From contig NZ_JBGGTX010000001.1 of NCBI RefSeq assembly GCF_041287255.1, forward strand, positions 1 to 64,000: 64,000 bases of DNA, written 5' to 3'. This stretch comes from Tamlana flava. Lineage in GTDB: Bacteria > Bacteroidota > Bacteroidia > Flavobacteriales > Flavobacteriaceae. The position numbers were made by a program, and so were the translations under genes. The notes beneath the pieces were generated by a model. The model made no database searches, was not told the DNA's origin, and saw nothing but the letters and a program-made list of their open reading frames with translations. Positions within the stretch are counted from its first letter, which is position 1, and the number at the start of each line of letters is the position of its first letter. Of this stretch, positions 10,601-18,506 are shown piece by piece.

Positions 10601-13600
10601 CGGGTTATGTTGGTAATAACACGGACTGTAATGACAATGAAGCGGCATCATTTCCAGGTAATACCGAAATTTGTGATGGCATTGATAACAATTGCGACGG
10701 TCAAGTTGATGAAGGCGTTGAGAATACCTATTATGCCGACAATGATGGGGATGGTTATGGAGATGCAGTGTCTAGTATTTTGGCCTGTTCAGCGCCTAGC
10801 GGTTATGTCAGTGATAATACAGACTGTGATGATACAGAAGCAGATGCGTACCCAGGTAATACCGAAGTTTGTGATGGTATTGATAACGACTGCGACGGTC
10901 AGGTTGATGAAGGCGTTGAGAATACCTATTATGCCGACACCGATGGGGATGGTTATGGCGATGCCAGTGCTAGTATTTTGGCCTGTTCAGCACCTGCAGG
11001 TTATGTCAGTAACAATACGGACTGTAATGACAATGAATCGGCATCTTACCCAGGCAATGTAGAAGTCTGTGATGGGATTGATAACGACTGCGACGGTCAG
11101 GTTGATGAAGGTGTCAAGAATACCTATTATGCTGATACTGATGGTGATGGATACGGAAATATTGGCACTAGTATCCTGGCCTGTTCAGCACCAGAAGGTT
11201 ATGTTAGCAATAATTCAGACTGTAATGACAATGAATCGGCATCTTACCCAGGTAATGTAGAAGTCTGTGATGGCATTGATAACGATTGTGATGGTCAGGT
11301 TGATGAAGGTGTTGAGAATACGTATTATGCCGATACAGATGGGGATGGTTACGGCGATGCAGGGTCTAGTATTTTGGCCTGTTCAGCGCCTGCAGGTTAT
11401 GTCAGTGATAATACAGACTGCGACGATACAGAAGCAGATGCTTACTCAGGTAATATCGAAGTTTGTGATGGTATCGATAACGACTGCGACGGTCAGGTTG
11501 ATGAAGGTGTTAAGAATACCTATTATGCCGACACCGATGGGGATGGTTATGGTGATTCCAGTTCTAGTATTTTAGCCTGTTCAGCGCCTAGCGGCTATGT
11601 CAGCAATAATACGGACTGTGATGATACAGAAGCAGATGCTTACCCAGGTAATGCAGAAGTCTGTGATGGAATCGATAACGACTGCGACGGTCAGGTTGAT
11701 GAAGGTGTCAAGAATATCTATTATGCAGATACTGATGGTGACGGATACGGTGATGTGGGCAATAGTATTTCGGCCTGTTCAGTACCTGACGGTTATGTTA
11801 CGGACAGCACCGATTGCGATGATTCTGATGCAAATATCAACCCGGGCGAGGTTGAAATCCCTAATAATGGGACAGATGAAAACTGTGATGGTACAGATGC
11901 CAGTATTTGGTACCAGGACCTGGACGGTGATGGATTTGGAAACCCTAATATGAGTCAGCAGTCTAATACCCAGCCAACGGGCTATGTTGGTAATAACACG
12001 GACTGTAACGACAATGAATCGGCATCTTACCCAGGCAATGTAGAAGTCTGTGATGGTATCGATAACGACTGCGATGGTCAGGTTGATGAAGGTGTTGAGA
12101 ATACTTATTATGCCGATACAGATGGGGATGGTTATGGCGATGCAGGGTCTAGTATTTTGGCCTGTTCAGCGCCTAGCGGTTATGTCAGCAATAACACAGA
12201 TTGTAATGACGATGAAGCCAACGCCTACCCAGGTAATACCGAAGTTTGTGATGGTATCGATAACGACTGCGACGGTCAGGTAGATGAAGGTGTCAAGAAT
12301 ACCTATTATGCCGACACTGATGGGGATGGTTATGGCGATGCAGGGTCTAGTATTTTGGCCTGTTCAGCGCCTAGCGGTTATGTTATCGACAATACAGATT
12401 GTAATGACAATGAAGCCAACGCTTACCCAGGTAATGCAGAAGTCTGTGATGGTATTGACAATGATTGTGATGGTCAGGTAGATGAAGGTGTCAAGAATAT
12501 TTATTATGCCGACCATGATGGTGACGGATACGGTGATGTGGGCAATACTCAAGAGGCGTGCTCGCAACCAGCAGGATATGTTACGGACAATACCGATTGT
12601 GATGATTCTGATGCGAATATCAACCCGGGCGAGGTTGAAATCCCTAATAATGGGACAGATGAAAACTGTGATGGCACAGATGCCAGTATTTGGTACCAAG
12701 ATTTGGATGGCGATGGATTTGGAAACCCTAATGTTAGTCAGCAGTCCAATACCCAGCCCACGGGTTATGTTGGTAATAACACGGACTGTAATGACAATGA
12801 AGCCAACGCTTACCCAGGTAATGCAGAAGTCTGTGATGGCATCGATAACAACTGCGACGGTCAGGTAGATGAAGGTGTTGAGAATACGTATTATGCCGAT
12901 ACAGATGGGGATGGTTATGGCGATGCAGGGTCTAGTATTTTGGCCTGTTCAGCACCTGCAGGTTATGTTATTGACAATACAGATTGCAATGACAATGAAG
13001 CCAACGCTTACCCAGGTAACATCGAAGTTTGTGACGGTATCGATAATGATTGTGATGGTCAGGTTGATGAAGGTGTCAAGAATACCTATTATGCTGATAG
13101 TGACGGTGACGGATACGGAGATGCCAGTGCTAGTATTTTGGCCTGTTCAGCACCTTTAGGTTATGTCAGTAACAATACGGACTGTAATGACAATGAATCG
13201 GCATCTTACCCAGGTAATGCAGAAGTCTGTGACGGTATTGATAACGACTGCGACGGTCAGGTTGATGAAGGTGTCAAGAATACCTATTATGCTGATACTG
13301 ATGGTGACGGATACGGTGATGTGGGCAATGCTCAAGAGGCATGCTCGCAACCAGCAGGATATGTAACGGACAGCACCGATTGCGATGATTCTGATGCGAA
13401 TATCAACCCGGGCGAGGTTGAAATCCCTAATAATGGCACAGATGAAAACTGTGATGGCACAGATGCCAGTATTTGGTATCAGGACCTGGACGGTGATGGT
13501 TTTGGTAACCCTAATATGAGTCAGCAGTCCAATACCCAGCCCACGGGTTATGTTGGTAATAACACGGACTGTAATGACAATGAATCGGCATCATTTCCAG

Positions 13601-15030
13601 GTAATACCGAAATTTGTGATGGCATCGATAACGACTGCGACGGTCAGGTTGATGAAGGTGTTGAGAATACTTATTATGCCGATGCAGATGGGGATGGTTA
13701 TGGCGATGCAGGGTCTAGTATTTTGGCCTGTTCAGCGCCCAACGGTTATGTTATCGACAATACAGATTGTAATGACAATGAAGCCAACGCTTACCCAGGT
13801 AATGTAGAAGTCTGTGACGGTATCGACAATGATTGTGATGGACAGGTTGATGAAGGTGTCAAGAATACTTATTATGCTGATAGTGACGGTGACGGATACG
13901 GAGATCCCAGTGCTAGTATTTTGGCCTGTTCAGCACCTTTAGGTTATGTCAGTAACAATACGGACTGTAATGACAATGAATCGGCATCTTACCCAGGTAA
14001 TGCAGAAGTCTGTGACGGTATCGATAACGACTGCGACGGTCAGGTTGATGAAGGTGTCAAGAATATCTATTATGCTGATACTGATGGTGACGGATACGGT
14101 GATGTGGGCAATAGTATTTCGGCCTGTTCAGTACCTGACGGTTATGTTACGGACAGCACCGATTGCGATGATTCTGATGCAAATATCAACCCGGGCGAGG
14201 TTGAAATCCCTAATAATGGGACAGATGAAAACTGTGATGGTACAGATGCCAGTATTTGGTATCAGGACCTGGACGGTGATGGATTTGGAAATCCTAATAT
14301 TAGTCAGCAGTCTAATACCCAGCCAACGGGTTATGTTGGTAATAACACGGACTGTAATGACAATGAAGTGGCATCATTTCCAGGTAATACCGAAATTTGT
14401 GATGGCATCGATAACAACTGTGATGGACAGGTAGATGAAGGTGTTAAGAATACTTATTATGCAGATACCGATGGTGACGGATATGGTGATGTGAGCAACA
14501 CTCAAGAAGCTTGTTCACAACCAGCAGGATATGTTACGGACAGCACGGACTGCAACGACAGTGACATCACGGTCCATCCCGGTGCCACTGAATTGTGCGA
14601 CGGCAAGGACAACGACTGTACTGATGGAATACCTACTGATGAGATTGATACTGATGGTGATGGGATACTCGACTGTATAGATAATTGCCCAGATATTGCT
14701 AACGCTGACCAGGCGGACAGTGATGGTGATAATATTGGAGATTTGTGTGAGGGACTTAACTCAGAAGAGTTTAGTTTAAAGGATATATTTATTAAGCCAA
14801 ATCCATTCAACTCCACAATTACTATTCAAATGCCTTCAACTTTTAATAATGAATTATTTACTATAACATTATTTGATATAAGAGAAAGAATGGTTGTAAA
14901 CGAACAAATGTTATGTAGGGACGGAGCTATTCAAATAAGTAATTTAGACGTTTTTAATCAAGGAGTGTATTTACTTAGAATAGTTTCAACAAACAATAAA
15001 CAATTCTTTAAGCGTTTAATTAAACTATAA
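4660..15030 (+). CDS. Giant secreted acidic repeat protein (MopE-like repeats, T9SS cargo)
   Basis: 3456 residues with no interruption. A signal peptide (MNKITCIGLLFFTIWSSAQ) is followed by the duplicated fibronectin/PPC-like module (to about residue 370) and a few divergent repeats. Next come eight 45-residue repeats (TVWYADSDGDGYG...CEQPANYV...DCDD...VNLNP) and 36 repeats of 63-71 residues (VCDGIDNDCDGQVDEG...YYADTDGDGYGD...ILACSAP..GYV...DCND). A thrombospondin-3-like block and a T9SS sorting tail ending KRLIKL close the protein. The dense DxDxDG and paired-Cys pattern fits the MopE/thrombospondin-3 calcium-binding families. I infer a very long, Ca-dependent, disulfide-rich surface fibre or adhesin. 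No catalytic domain is visible. The DNA repeats are close enough that assembly collapse or copy-number change is a real possibility. Confidence 0.88.
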   Translation: MNKITCIGLLFFTIWSSAQNCNSNTTNVSSYTAKNTENLELVTGSIFAGEYVTVTNILEEKYTFTSTYLGSNDFITIRNASGSEVLAESVSPLTYTFQSADIPTGEIRVIIHLSDSCDGDSDTHTVNLQKVPTCYKPEDPRVNYLSNTRLDFYWSAPSTGPSPSDYDWEIGPAGFTPGTGSDVVNGSTGGLLEASSGENALVANTTYQVAIRSNCGSGDYSNWLITPNITTLSADPPPNDLCSGATLIIQETGKAVDGSDATSIPGSVLGGAETNEDAEICNAKSANARDDVWYRFLAQTTDINITLDPLFDGRLSLFSGDCNTLLLLDCSDDNGGLSPTTEAINFNNLTIGQTYYFRVYSQGFKATNPNFTYKLWSSQSITDDDVDGYSTGGGDCDDSESTVYPGAPEICDGLDNDCNGQTDEGLATVDYYPDSDGDGYGDASALATSVCSALQPDNTVTNNTDCDDTNAGINVPITYYVDADGDGYGSTTTEDLCETSAPVGYSDNNTDCDDGDINLNPDTVWYADSDGDGYGNNAVNLIQCEQPANYVLDNSDCDDTDVNLNPATVWYADSDGDGYGNSAVTLIQCEQPANYVLDNSDCDDGDVNLNPDTVWYADSDGDGYGNNAVTLIQCEQPANYVLDNSDCDDDDVNLNPDTVWYADSDGDGYGNNAVTLIQCEQPANYVLDNSDCDDGNVNLNPDTVWYADSDGDGYGNNAVTLIQCEQPANYILDNSDCDDGDVNLNPDTVWYADSDGDGYGDNAVTLIQCEQPANYVLDNTDCDDTDVNLNPDTVWYADSDGDGYGNNAVTLIQCEQPANYVLDNSDCDDGDVNLNPDTVWYADSDGDGYGNNAVTLMQCEQPANYVSDNSDCDDADVNLNPDTVWYADSDGDGYGDLNVTQLSCNQPSGYVSNSMDCNDSNFNINPDATEVCDGIDNDCDGQIDEGVKNTYYADNDGDGYGDASASILACSAPVGYVSNNTDCNDNESGSYPGNVEVCDGIDNDCDGQVDEGVKNTYYADTDGDGYGDAGNSILACSAPLGYVSDNTDCDDSEVESYPGNTEVCDGIDNDCDGQVDEGVTNTYYADTDGDGFGDASASILACSAPEGYVIDNTDCNDNEANAYPGNAEVCDGIDNDCDGQVDEGVKNTYYADSDGDGYGDFGNSQLSCSQPLGYVSNSLDCDDTDVNVNPAATEICDGIDNDCDGLIDGADDNITGQDTWYADNDNDGYGDFTNSFLSCNKPIGYVSNSLDCDDTDANINPNATEICDGIDNDCDGQIDDADNDITGQHTWYADSDNDGYGDFGNSQLSCSQPLGYVSNSLDCDDTDVNVNPAATEICDGIDNNCDGQVDEDVKNTYYADIDGDGYGDASASILACSAPEGYVSNNTDCNDNEADAYPGNAEVCDGIDNDCDGQVDEGVKNTYYADSDGDGYGDFGNSQLSCNQPPGYVSNSLDCNDADVNINPAATEICDGIDNDCDGLIDGADDSITGQDTWYADNDNDGYGDFTNSFLSCNKPIGYVSNSLDCDDTDANINPNATEICDGIDNDCDGQIDDADNDITGQFTWYADSDNDGYGDFGNSQLSCSQPLGYVSNSLDCNDTDVNVSPAATEICDGIDNNCDGQVDEDVKNTYYADIDGDGYGDASVSILACSAPEGYVSNNTDCNDNEADAYPGNTEVCDGIDNDCDGQVDEGVKNTYYADSDGDGYGNAGTSILACSAPNGYVSDNTDCNDNEADSYPGNTEVCDGIDNDCDGQIDEGVENTYYADTDGDGYGDAGSSILACSAPEGYVSNNTDCNDNEANAYPGNTEVCDGIDNDCDGQVDEGVKNTYYADTDGDGYGDAGASILACSAPSGYVSNNTDCNDNESASYPGNVEVCDGIDNDCDGQVDEGVKNTYYADSDGDGYGDMNNALEACSQPAGYVTDSTDCDDSDANINPGEVEIPNNGTDENCDGTDASLWYQDLDGDGFGNPNISQQSNTQPTGYVGNNTDCNDNEAASFPGNTEICDGIDNNCDGQVDEGVENTYYADNDGDGYGDAVSSILACSAPSGYVSDNTDCDDTEADAYPGNTEVCDGIDNDCDGQVDEGVENTYYADTDGDGYGDASASILACSAPAGYVSNNTDCNDNESASYPGNVEVCDGIDNDCDGQVDEGVKNTYYADTDGDGYGNIGTSILACSAPEGYVSNNSDCNDNESASYPGNVEVCDGIDNDCDGQVDEGVENTYYADTDGDGYGDAGSSILACSAPAGYVSDNTDCDDTEADAYSGNIEVCDGIDNDCDGQVDEGVKNTYYADTDGDGYGDSSSSILACSAPSGYVSNNTDCDDTEADAYPGNAEVCDGIDNDCDGQVDEGVKNIYYADTDGDGYGDVGNSISACSVPDGYVTDSTDCDDSDANINPGEVEIPNNGTDENCDGTDASIWYQDLDGDGFGNPNMSQQSNTQPTGYVGNNTDCNDNESASYPGNVEVCDGIDNDCDGQVDEGVENTYYADTDGDGYGDAGSSILACSAPSGYVSNNTDCNDDEANAYPGNTEVCDGIDNDCDGQVDEGVKNTYYADTDGDGYGDAGSSILACSAPSGYVIDNTDCNDNEANAYPGNAEVCDGIDNDCDGQVDEGVKNIYYADHDGDGYGDVGNTQEACSQPAGYVTDNTDCDDSDANINPGEVEIPNNGTDENCDGTDASIWYQDLDGDGFGNPNVSQQSNTQPTGYVGNNTDCNDNEANAYPGNAEVCDGIDNNCDGQVDEGVENTYYADTDGDGYGDAGSSILACSAPAGYVIDNTDCNDNEANAYPGNIEVCDGIDNDCDGQVDEGVKNTYYADSDGDGYGDASASILACSAPLGYVSNNTDCNDNESASYPGNAEVCDGIDNDCDGQVDEGVKNTYYADTDGDGYGDVGNAQEACSQPAGYVTDSTDCDDSDANINPGEVEIPNNGTDENCDGTDASIWYQDLDGDGFGNPNMSQQSNTQPTGYVGNNTDCNDNESASFPGNTEICDGIDNDCDGQVDEGVENTYYADADGDGYGDAGSSILACSAPNGYVIDNTDCNDNEANAYPGNVEVCDGIDNDCDGQVDEGVKNTYYADSDGDGYGDPSASILACSAPLGYVSNNTDCNDNESASYPGNAEVCDGIDNDCDGQVDEGVKNIYYADTDGDGYGDVGNSISACSVPDGYVTDSTDCDDSDANINPGEVEIPNNGTDENCDGTDASIWYQDLDGDGFGNPNISQQSNTQPTGYVGNNTDCNDNEVASFPGNTEICDGIDNNCDGQVDEGVKNTYYADTDGDGYGDVSNTQEACSQPAGYVTDSTDCNDSDITVHPGATELCDGKDNDCTDGIPTDEIDTDGDGILDCIDNCPDIANADQADSDGDNIGDLCEGLNSEEFSLKDIFIKPNPFNSTITIQMPSTFNNELFTITLFDIRERMVVNEQMLCRDGAIQISNLDVFNQGVYLLRIVSTNNKQFFKRLIKL
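4711..5751 (+). repeat. Duplicated N-terminal module, copy 2
   Basis: Second copy of the module at 1883-2923. The two signal peptides upstream and the repeat regions downstream are not alike to the same degree. Confidence 0.9.
6226..7305 (+). repeat. Eight tandem 135-bp repeats
   Basis: The marker acggtttggtatgcc or a one-base variant recurs exactly every 135 bp from 6226 to 7306, giving eight ungapped 45-codon units. Units differ by few bases, mostly at the DCDD-x-D position and the N/S/D after GYG. Confidence 0.95.
8044..9687 (+). repeat. 822-bp higher-order duplication (units 4-7 and 8-11)
   Basis: Units of 66, 71, 71 and 66 codons at 8044-8865 are repeated in the same order at 8866-9687, with only scattered differences. 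This indicates a block duplication of four units. Confidence 0.85.
11857..14592 (+). repeat. 783-bp higher-order repeats (3.5 copies)
   Basis: Blocks of one 63-codon plus three 66-codon units start at 11857, 12640, 13423 and 14206; the last is cut short after two units. The WYQDLDGDGFG segment falls at 11908, 12691, 13474 and 14257, exactly 783 bp apart. A related 63-codon unit at 10480 precedes the series by 1377 bp. Confidence 0.9.
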
Positions 15031-15069
15031 AAAAAAGGCTTCTAAGTAAAATGATTAGAAGCCTTTTTT
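15031..15069 (+). terminator. Rho-independent terminator after the giant gene
   Basis: A perfect 15-bp stem AAAAAAGGCTTCTAA/TTAGAAGCCTTTTTT with a 9-nt loop begins directly after the stop codon. Its A/T-run symmetry would also allow termination in the opposite direction, where the next gene ends. Confidence 0.92.
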
Positions 15070-15318
15070 ATTGAGTTAGTTATTGTTAGTTGTATATGGC
15101 AATCACTTTGTTCATTCATCATTTCTATCAGCTTTTACTGTATTTGCAAAAGTATATCTAGTTAAATTGTAAGCTAGTGTCTTACCAAATGTGGCAAGTT
15201 TTAATTGATCTTATAAATTAATTAAAACTTATTTTATTTAAACCTTATAGAGGTTTTATTGCGTAAAGTCATTAAATATCACCAAATAAGAAATAACATA
15301 ATCTCTATTTATAAAATA

Positions 15319-16545
15319 CTATGCAATTTTTTCAAGTAAAAGTCCTGTAGCCGTTAGTCCAGGCCCAAAAGCAATGGCAATGATTTTAGTGTTTACCTTA
15401 ATCTCGGGGTCGTTAATAATTTTGTCAAACACATGGGGCAATGTAGCTGATGACATATTGCCATTATTTTTTAGAACATGATACGACCAATGCGCTCTAC
15501 TATTGTCAATTTTCAATTCCTGAACTACATAGTCAATTATTTTTGGTCCTCCGGGATGAATGGCATAATATATAGAATCCTTTTCTGCTTCAAAATCTAA
15601 ACCAATATTGTCACACAAGTTTATTACAAATTGCTTTATGTTTTTTCGAATAAAAACAGGTACTCGTTTTGATAAAGTCATTAAAAAACTATATTCACCC
15701 AAATCCCAAGTCATATCTTCTAAGCTGTCAGGTATTAATACTTCATGGGACGTTAGAATTTTTAATCCTGCTTTATTACTTTTAATACCTTCTTTGTAAA
15801 ACAAGTTTTCGTCATATAAAGAATAACCAATAAACCCATCAGAAAACAAGGAACAAATCATAGTATTTGCAGGTGAGAATTCGGTTAGATTTAAGTGGAC
15901 GGAAAGTAATTCAGTATGTACAATATCAACACGACCTTTAGATTTACTTAATGACAATAGGCCTGATCCCGTTCTAATTGCTGGGAATGCTCCATAACAC
16001 CCCATATGATAAGAGTGAGTAACTTTTACATCGTTCCAATTTCTGTTTATTACTGCCTCCTGAGCCAAACTAGGAGAGGAATAGCCGGAACAAGTCACAT
16101 GAATAATATTTTCTGGTTTATTCGGGGTGTGTTCGTAGAATTTATCAAATACATACCCTAATTTTTTCTTGAACCAATCCATTCGCATCTCTATTTTAGG
16201 TCCGTAATGGCTATCTGGCAGAAATTCAAATCCTTTAGGAAAGACATAGTTTGATGGTATTGTGTTTTCCATGTCATTAACTATGAAAGACTCTATTTCA
16301 TCAAATAATAAAATCTGACGCTTTTCTATATTTTTAAAAGGAATGGCATATTTATTTACATGATCCGAAACCTCACCAAAGCTAATTCCTTCCTTATCTA
16401 ATTCTAAATGTTTTTCTCTTTGTAATTTGAAATTTTGAAAAAAATGATATAAAAACTTCGTGTATTGATTAATTAACCCTTGATTAATCAATTTCCCAAC
16501 TAATATAGGATGAAAATTAGAAAGTATAATATCATTCATTGTCAT
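15319..16545 (-). CDS. Type III polyketide synthase (chalcone/stilbene synthase-like)
   Basis: 408 residues. The Cys-His-Asn triad of the chalcone/stilbene synthase family is visible: Cys183 in SYHMGCYGAFPA, His330 in YAIHPGGPKI and Asn363 in NNGNMSSAT. The C-terminal glycine loop AFGPGLTATG is also present. Family members condense a CoA-activated starter with malonyl-CoA and cyclise the product to alkylpyrones, alkylresorcinols or similar. The starter and product cannot be read from sequence. The gene stands alone: no methyltransferase, oxidase or acyl-ACP gene is adjacent, unlike many type III PKS loci. A TAnnTTTG-like box (TAACTTTG on the minus strand, 16565-16572) lies 20 bp upstream of the ATG, but no well-spaced TTG accompanies it. 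Confidence 0.85.
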   Translation of the reverse strand: MTMNDIILSNFHPILVGKLINQGLINQYTKFLYHFFQNFKLQREKHLELDKEGISFGEVSDHVNKYAIPFKNIEKRQILLFDEIESFIVNDMENTIPSNYVFPKGFEFLPDSHYGPKIEMRMDWFKKKLGYVFDKFYEHTPNKPENIIHVTCSGYSSPSLAQEAVINRNWNDVKVTHSYHMGCYGAFPAIRTGSGLLSLSKSKGRVDIVHTELLSVHLNLTEFSPANTMICSLFSDGFIGYSLYDENLFYKEGIKSNKAGLKILTSHEVLIPDSLEDMTWDLGEYSFLMTLSKRVPVFIRKNIKQFVINLCDNIGLDFEAEKDSIYYAIHPGGPKIIDYVVQELKIDNSRAHWSYHVLKNNGNMSSATLPHVFDKIINDPEIKVNTKIIAIAFGPGLTATGLLLEKIA

Positions 16546-16612
16546 TAGGTTTAGCTGGTGATTACAAAGTTAAACAATTCAATCAAGCTTACGAAGTTAA
16601 AATACTAATATA

Positions 16613-17028
16613 TTAGCCGTGTAAATTGTAGATTATCTTTTTATAACTTACCGTCTCTTGAATAATTTTAAGAGTAAAGAGTTCATTTCTGAACTCTCCC
16701 AATAGTTGCTTTACCAATAAGTTCTTGGTGTCATTCGGTAAGGGTCAACCATTCTTTAAAGTCTTCCAGTTTTTGTCCGTAACGATTAGATATTGTTTTG
16801 TCGATACTCGGGATGCTTTTAAAATCGACATTCCTGTTATTAATGACTTAAAAATTGTTTTTTAATCATCAGTATTGGAATCAATAACATCTTCGTTTGC
16901 AGTGCTGACAAAACGTGGCCAAGGAGAGGGCAATCGCCAATTCGTTTAAAAACACCTTTATCGACAATGGGTTTAGTCATAAACTTTTCCCAAAGAAAAT
17001 AATCGGCTTGTTCCAGTAAACTACTCAA
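16613..17028 (-). pseudogene. Probable gene debris with frameshifts, family not recognised
   Basis: The 549-bp gap between the PKS and the next gene contains several short minus-strand reading frames that look coding but are in different frames. One is a 62-codon frame containing ADYFLWEKFMTKPIVDKGVF. Another reads WRLPSPWPRFVSTANEDVID and ends at a stop near 16864. A third reads SIPSIDKTISNRYGQKLEDF. The last gives LLVKQLLGEFRNELF, ending at 16613. This pattern fits the decayed remains of one or two genes. I cannot name the family, and the intact start is not seen. It may equally be chance coding in non-coding DNA. Confidence 0.35.
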
Positions 17029-17094
17029 TAGGCATATAAAATATTACAAAAAGGTCAAAAATGATGCTACTGAGAGATTATCAATAAAGATAAA

Positions 17095-18306
17095 TTATTT
17101 ACTAATAATTAGTTTTTTGTTTAATTCTCTATAACCGTCAATGATTTTTAGAAAATACAAACCACTAAATAAGTTCGATACGTTAAGTTGTACATTGTTA
17201 TTAAAGGCTTCTTGAGAAGTATTTAAAACTAACTTTCCTTGTAAATTATAAATCTGGATTGTCATTGATTCACTAGTGACCCTATTGAATTTTAAATTAA
17301 CAAAATCTTTAGCAGGATTAGGAGAGGCAGAAAAATAGTCAATATCTAATTTATTCGTGCTTAAAGTAGGTAATTCAATGCCACAAATATTAAAAGTACC
17401 TAATTCTTCATTGCCATAGGACCATACTCTTACATATAACATCTCTCCAGGAGTTCTACCGGTTAATTCAATTCTAGAAAAAAGGGTGGTGCTTCCACTG
17501 GCATCATCGTTGCAAGCTTCAAATGTTAGTCCATCAGGATCACAAGTTCCAGAATATACAGCCATACCAGTATCTTGAATAGATCCATCATCTTCACTGG
17601 TTTCTAAAGCTAAACGACCGCTAGTTGGTACAGGTATACTATACCATACATCTCTACCTCGATAATATCCGCAATCTTCATCTGTACTTGGATGTGGGAT
17701 AGTTGGGTCAGCTAGTTCTGAATTGGTAGCATTATTCGACCCTAAGGTGGTTATACAAGTTGAATTTAATTCCAAAGGAGTGGCATTCACACAATCATCA
17801 TTTGTAGCTTCTGGAGCAGGGGTATATTTCTCAACACAAATATTAAATGTACCTATTTGACTACCTCCATACGTCCAAAGACGTATATAAATGGTCTCAC
17901 CTTCAGGATGGGCAACATTAATAGCTTCCATGGTAGTATCAATTGGGTTAGTGTCATCTGTGCATGCATAAAGTTCCAAGCTACCACATGTGCCAGTATA
18001 TATGGCCAAGCCTCCATCATCAATAGATCCATCTGTTTCGCTGGTTTCAATATGGACACCACCCGTTGAGGGCATAACCAATTTATACCATAAATCGCCT
18101 CCCTGATAATCAGCACATTCTGGAACAGGTAGCTCTCCTGAATCGGTAGCTGTATTATCCAATGTAACCTCTGTATTGTTACAGGAAAAATCTCCGACCG
18201 TTAATACAATAGCACCATCACAAGTATCATTGGCAGGAGTTTGCGCATATATTAAATCAACAGAAAATAGTACAAGAGCAGTAAAAAGTAAAGTAATGTT
18301 TTTCAT
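17095..18306 (-). CDS. Secreted protein with two PPC-like domains and T9SS sorting domain
   Basis: 403 residues. A signal peptide (MKNITLLFTALVLFSVDLIY, cut near YAQ) is followed by two related domains of ~150 residues. Each opens with an NDxC..A..L motif (NDTCDGAIVL, NDDCVNATPL) and contains an RxVWY/GDLWYK segment, a TCGSL/TCDPDGL Cys pair and a late YIRLWTYGG/YVRVWSYGN strand. These are bacterial pre-peptidase C-terminal-like folds. The last ~80 residues are a T9SS sorting domain (ASPNPAKDFVNLKF ... GLYFLKIIDG ... KKLIISK). No enzyme domain is visible, so I infer a secreted or surface carbohydrate- or matrix-binding protein. The same PPC-like theme occurs in the repeat proteins at 1.8-15 kb. 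Confidence 0.85.
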   Translation of the reverse strand: MKNITLLFTALVLFSVDLIYAQTPANDTCDGAIVLTVGDFSCNNTEVTLDNTATDSGELPVPECADYQGGDLWYKLVMPSTGGVHIETSETDGSIDDGGLAIYTGTCGSLELYACTDDTNPIDTTMEAINVAHPEGETIYIRLWTYGGSQIGTFNICVEKYTPAPEATNDDCVNATPLELNSTCITTLGSNNATNSELADPTIPHPSTDEDCGYYRGRDVWYSIPVPTSGRLALETSEDDGSIQDTGMAVYSGTCDPDGLTFEACNDDASGSTTLFSRIELTGRTPGEMLYVRVWSYGNEELGTFNICGIELPTLSTNKLDIDYFSASPNPAKDFVNLKFNRVTSESMTIQIYNLQGKLVLNTSQEAFNNNVQLNVSNLFSGLYFLKIIDGYRELNKKLIISK

Positions 18307-18462
18307 AGTAAATAAGATTAAGTGATTTAAAAGTATGGAAAAAATACTATACTGCTTTTAATTTTAGTTTAAAGGGTAAAATATTTTGTCAAAAGAACAT
18401 AGATGTAATAAAGTTATGCAAAAATCACTGCAGAAATTATGGTAATGCCAGTCCTATAACTT

Positions 18463-18495
18463 TTGCGTAACATTTTCCTTTTTATGGTATATTTG
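18463..18495 (+). promoter_or_regulatory. Bacteroidota-type promoter for the E1 dehydrogenase gene
   Basis: TTG at 18463-18465, a 22-bp spacer and TATATTTG at 18488-18495 match the TTG-N17-23-TAnnTTTG consensus of Bacteroidota sigma-A promoters. The chosen ATG is 11 bp downstream, implying a very short leader. Confidence 0.6.
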
Positions 18496-18506
18496 AGAAC
18501 CTGAAA

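Larger units (their letters stand above)
7450..14592 (+). repeat. 36-unit array of 63-71-codon repeats
   Basis: Counting units from VCDG to the last GATE gives 27 units of 66 codons, five of 63 (IPNNGTDENCDGTDAS type) and four of 71 (extra DITGQ segment). They add up exactly to 7143 bp. The protein pattern is continuous with no frame change. Confidence 0.92.

Noticed and set aside
9707..14434. Several plus-strand open frames in a second frame through the repeat array (Met/Ile/Val-rich products)
   Set aside because: They arise because repeats lack stops in another frame. Composition is unnatural and all begin and end within the repeats.
16840..17028. 62-codon minus-strand ORF as an intact gene
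   Set aside because: Its tail is ILMIKKQFLSH and coding-like sequence continues in other frames, so I treat it as part of gene debris.
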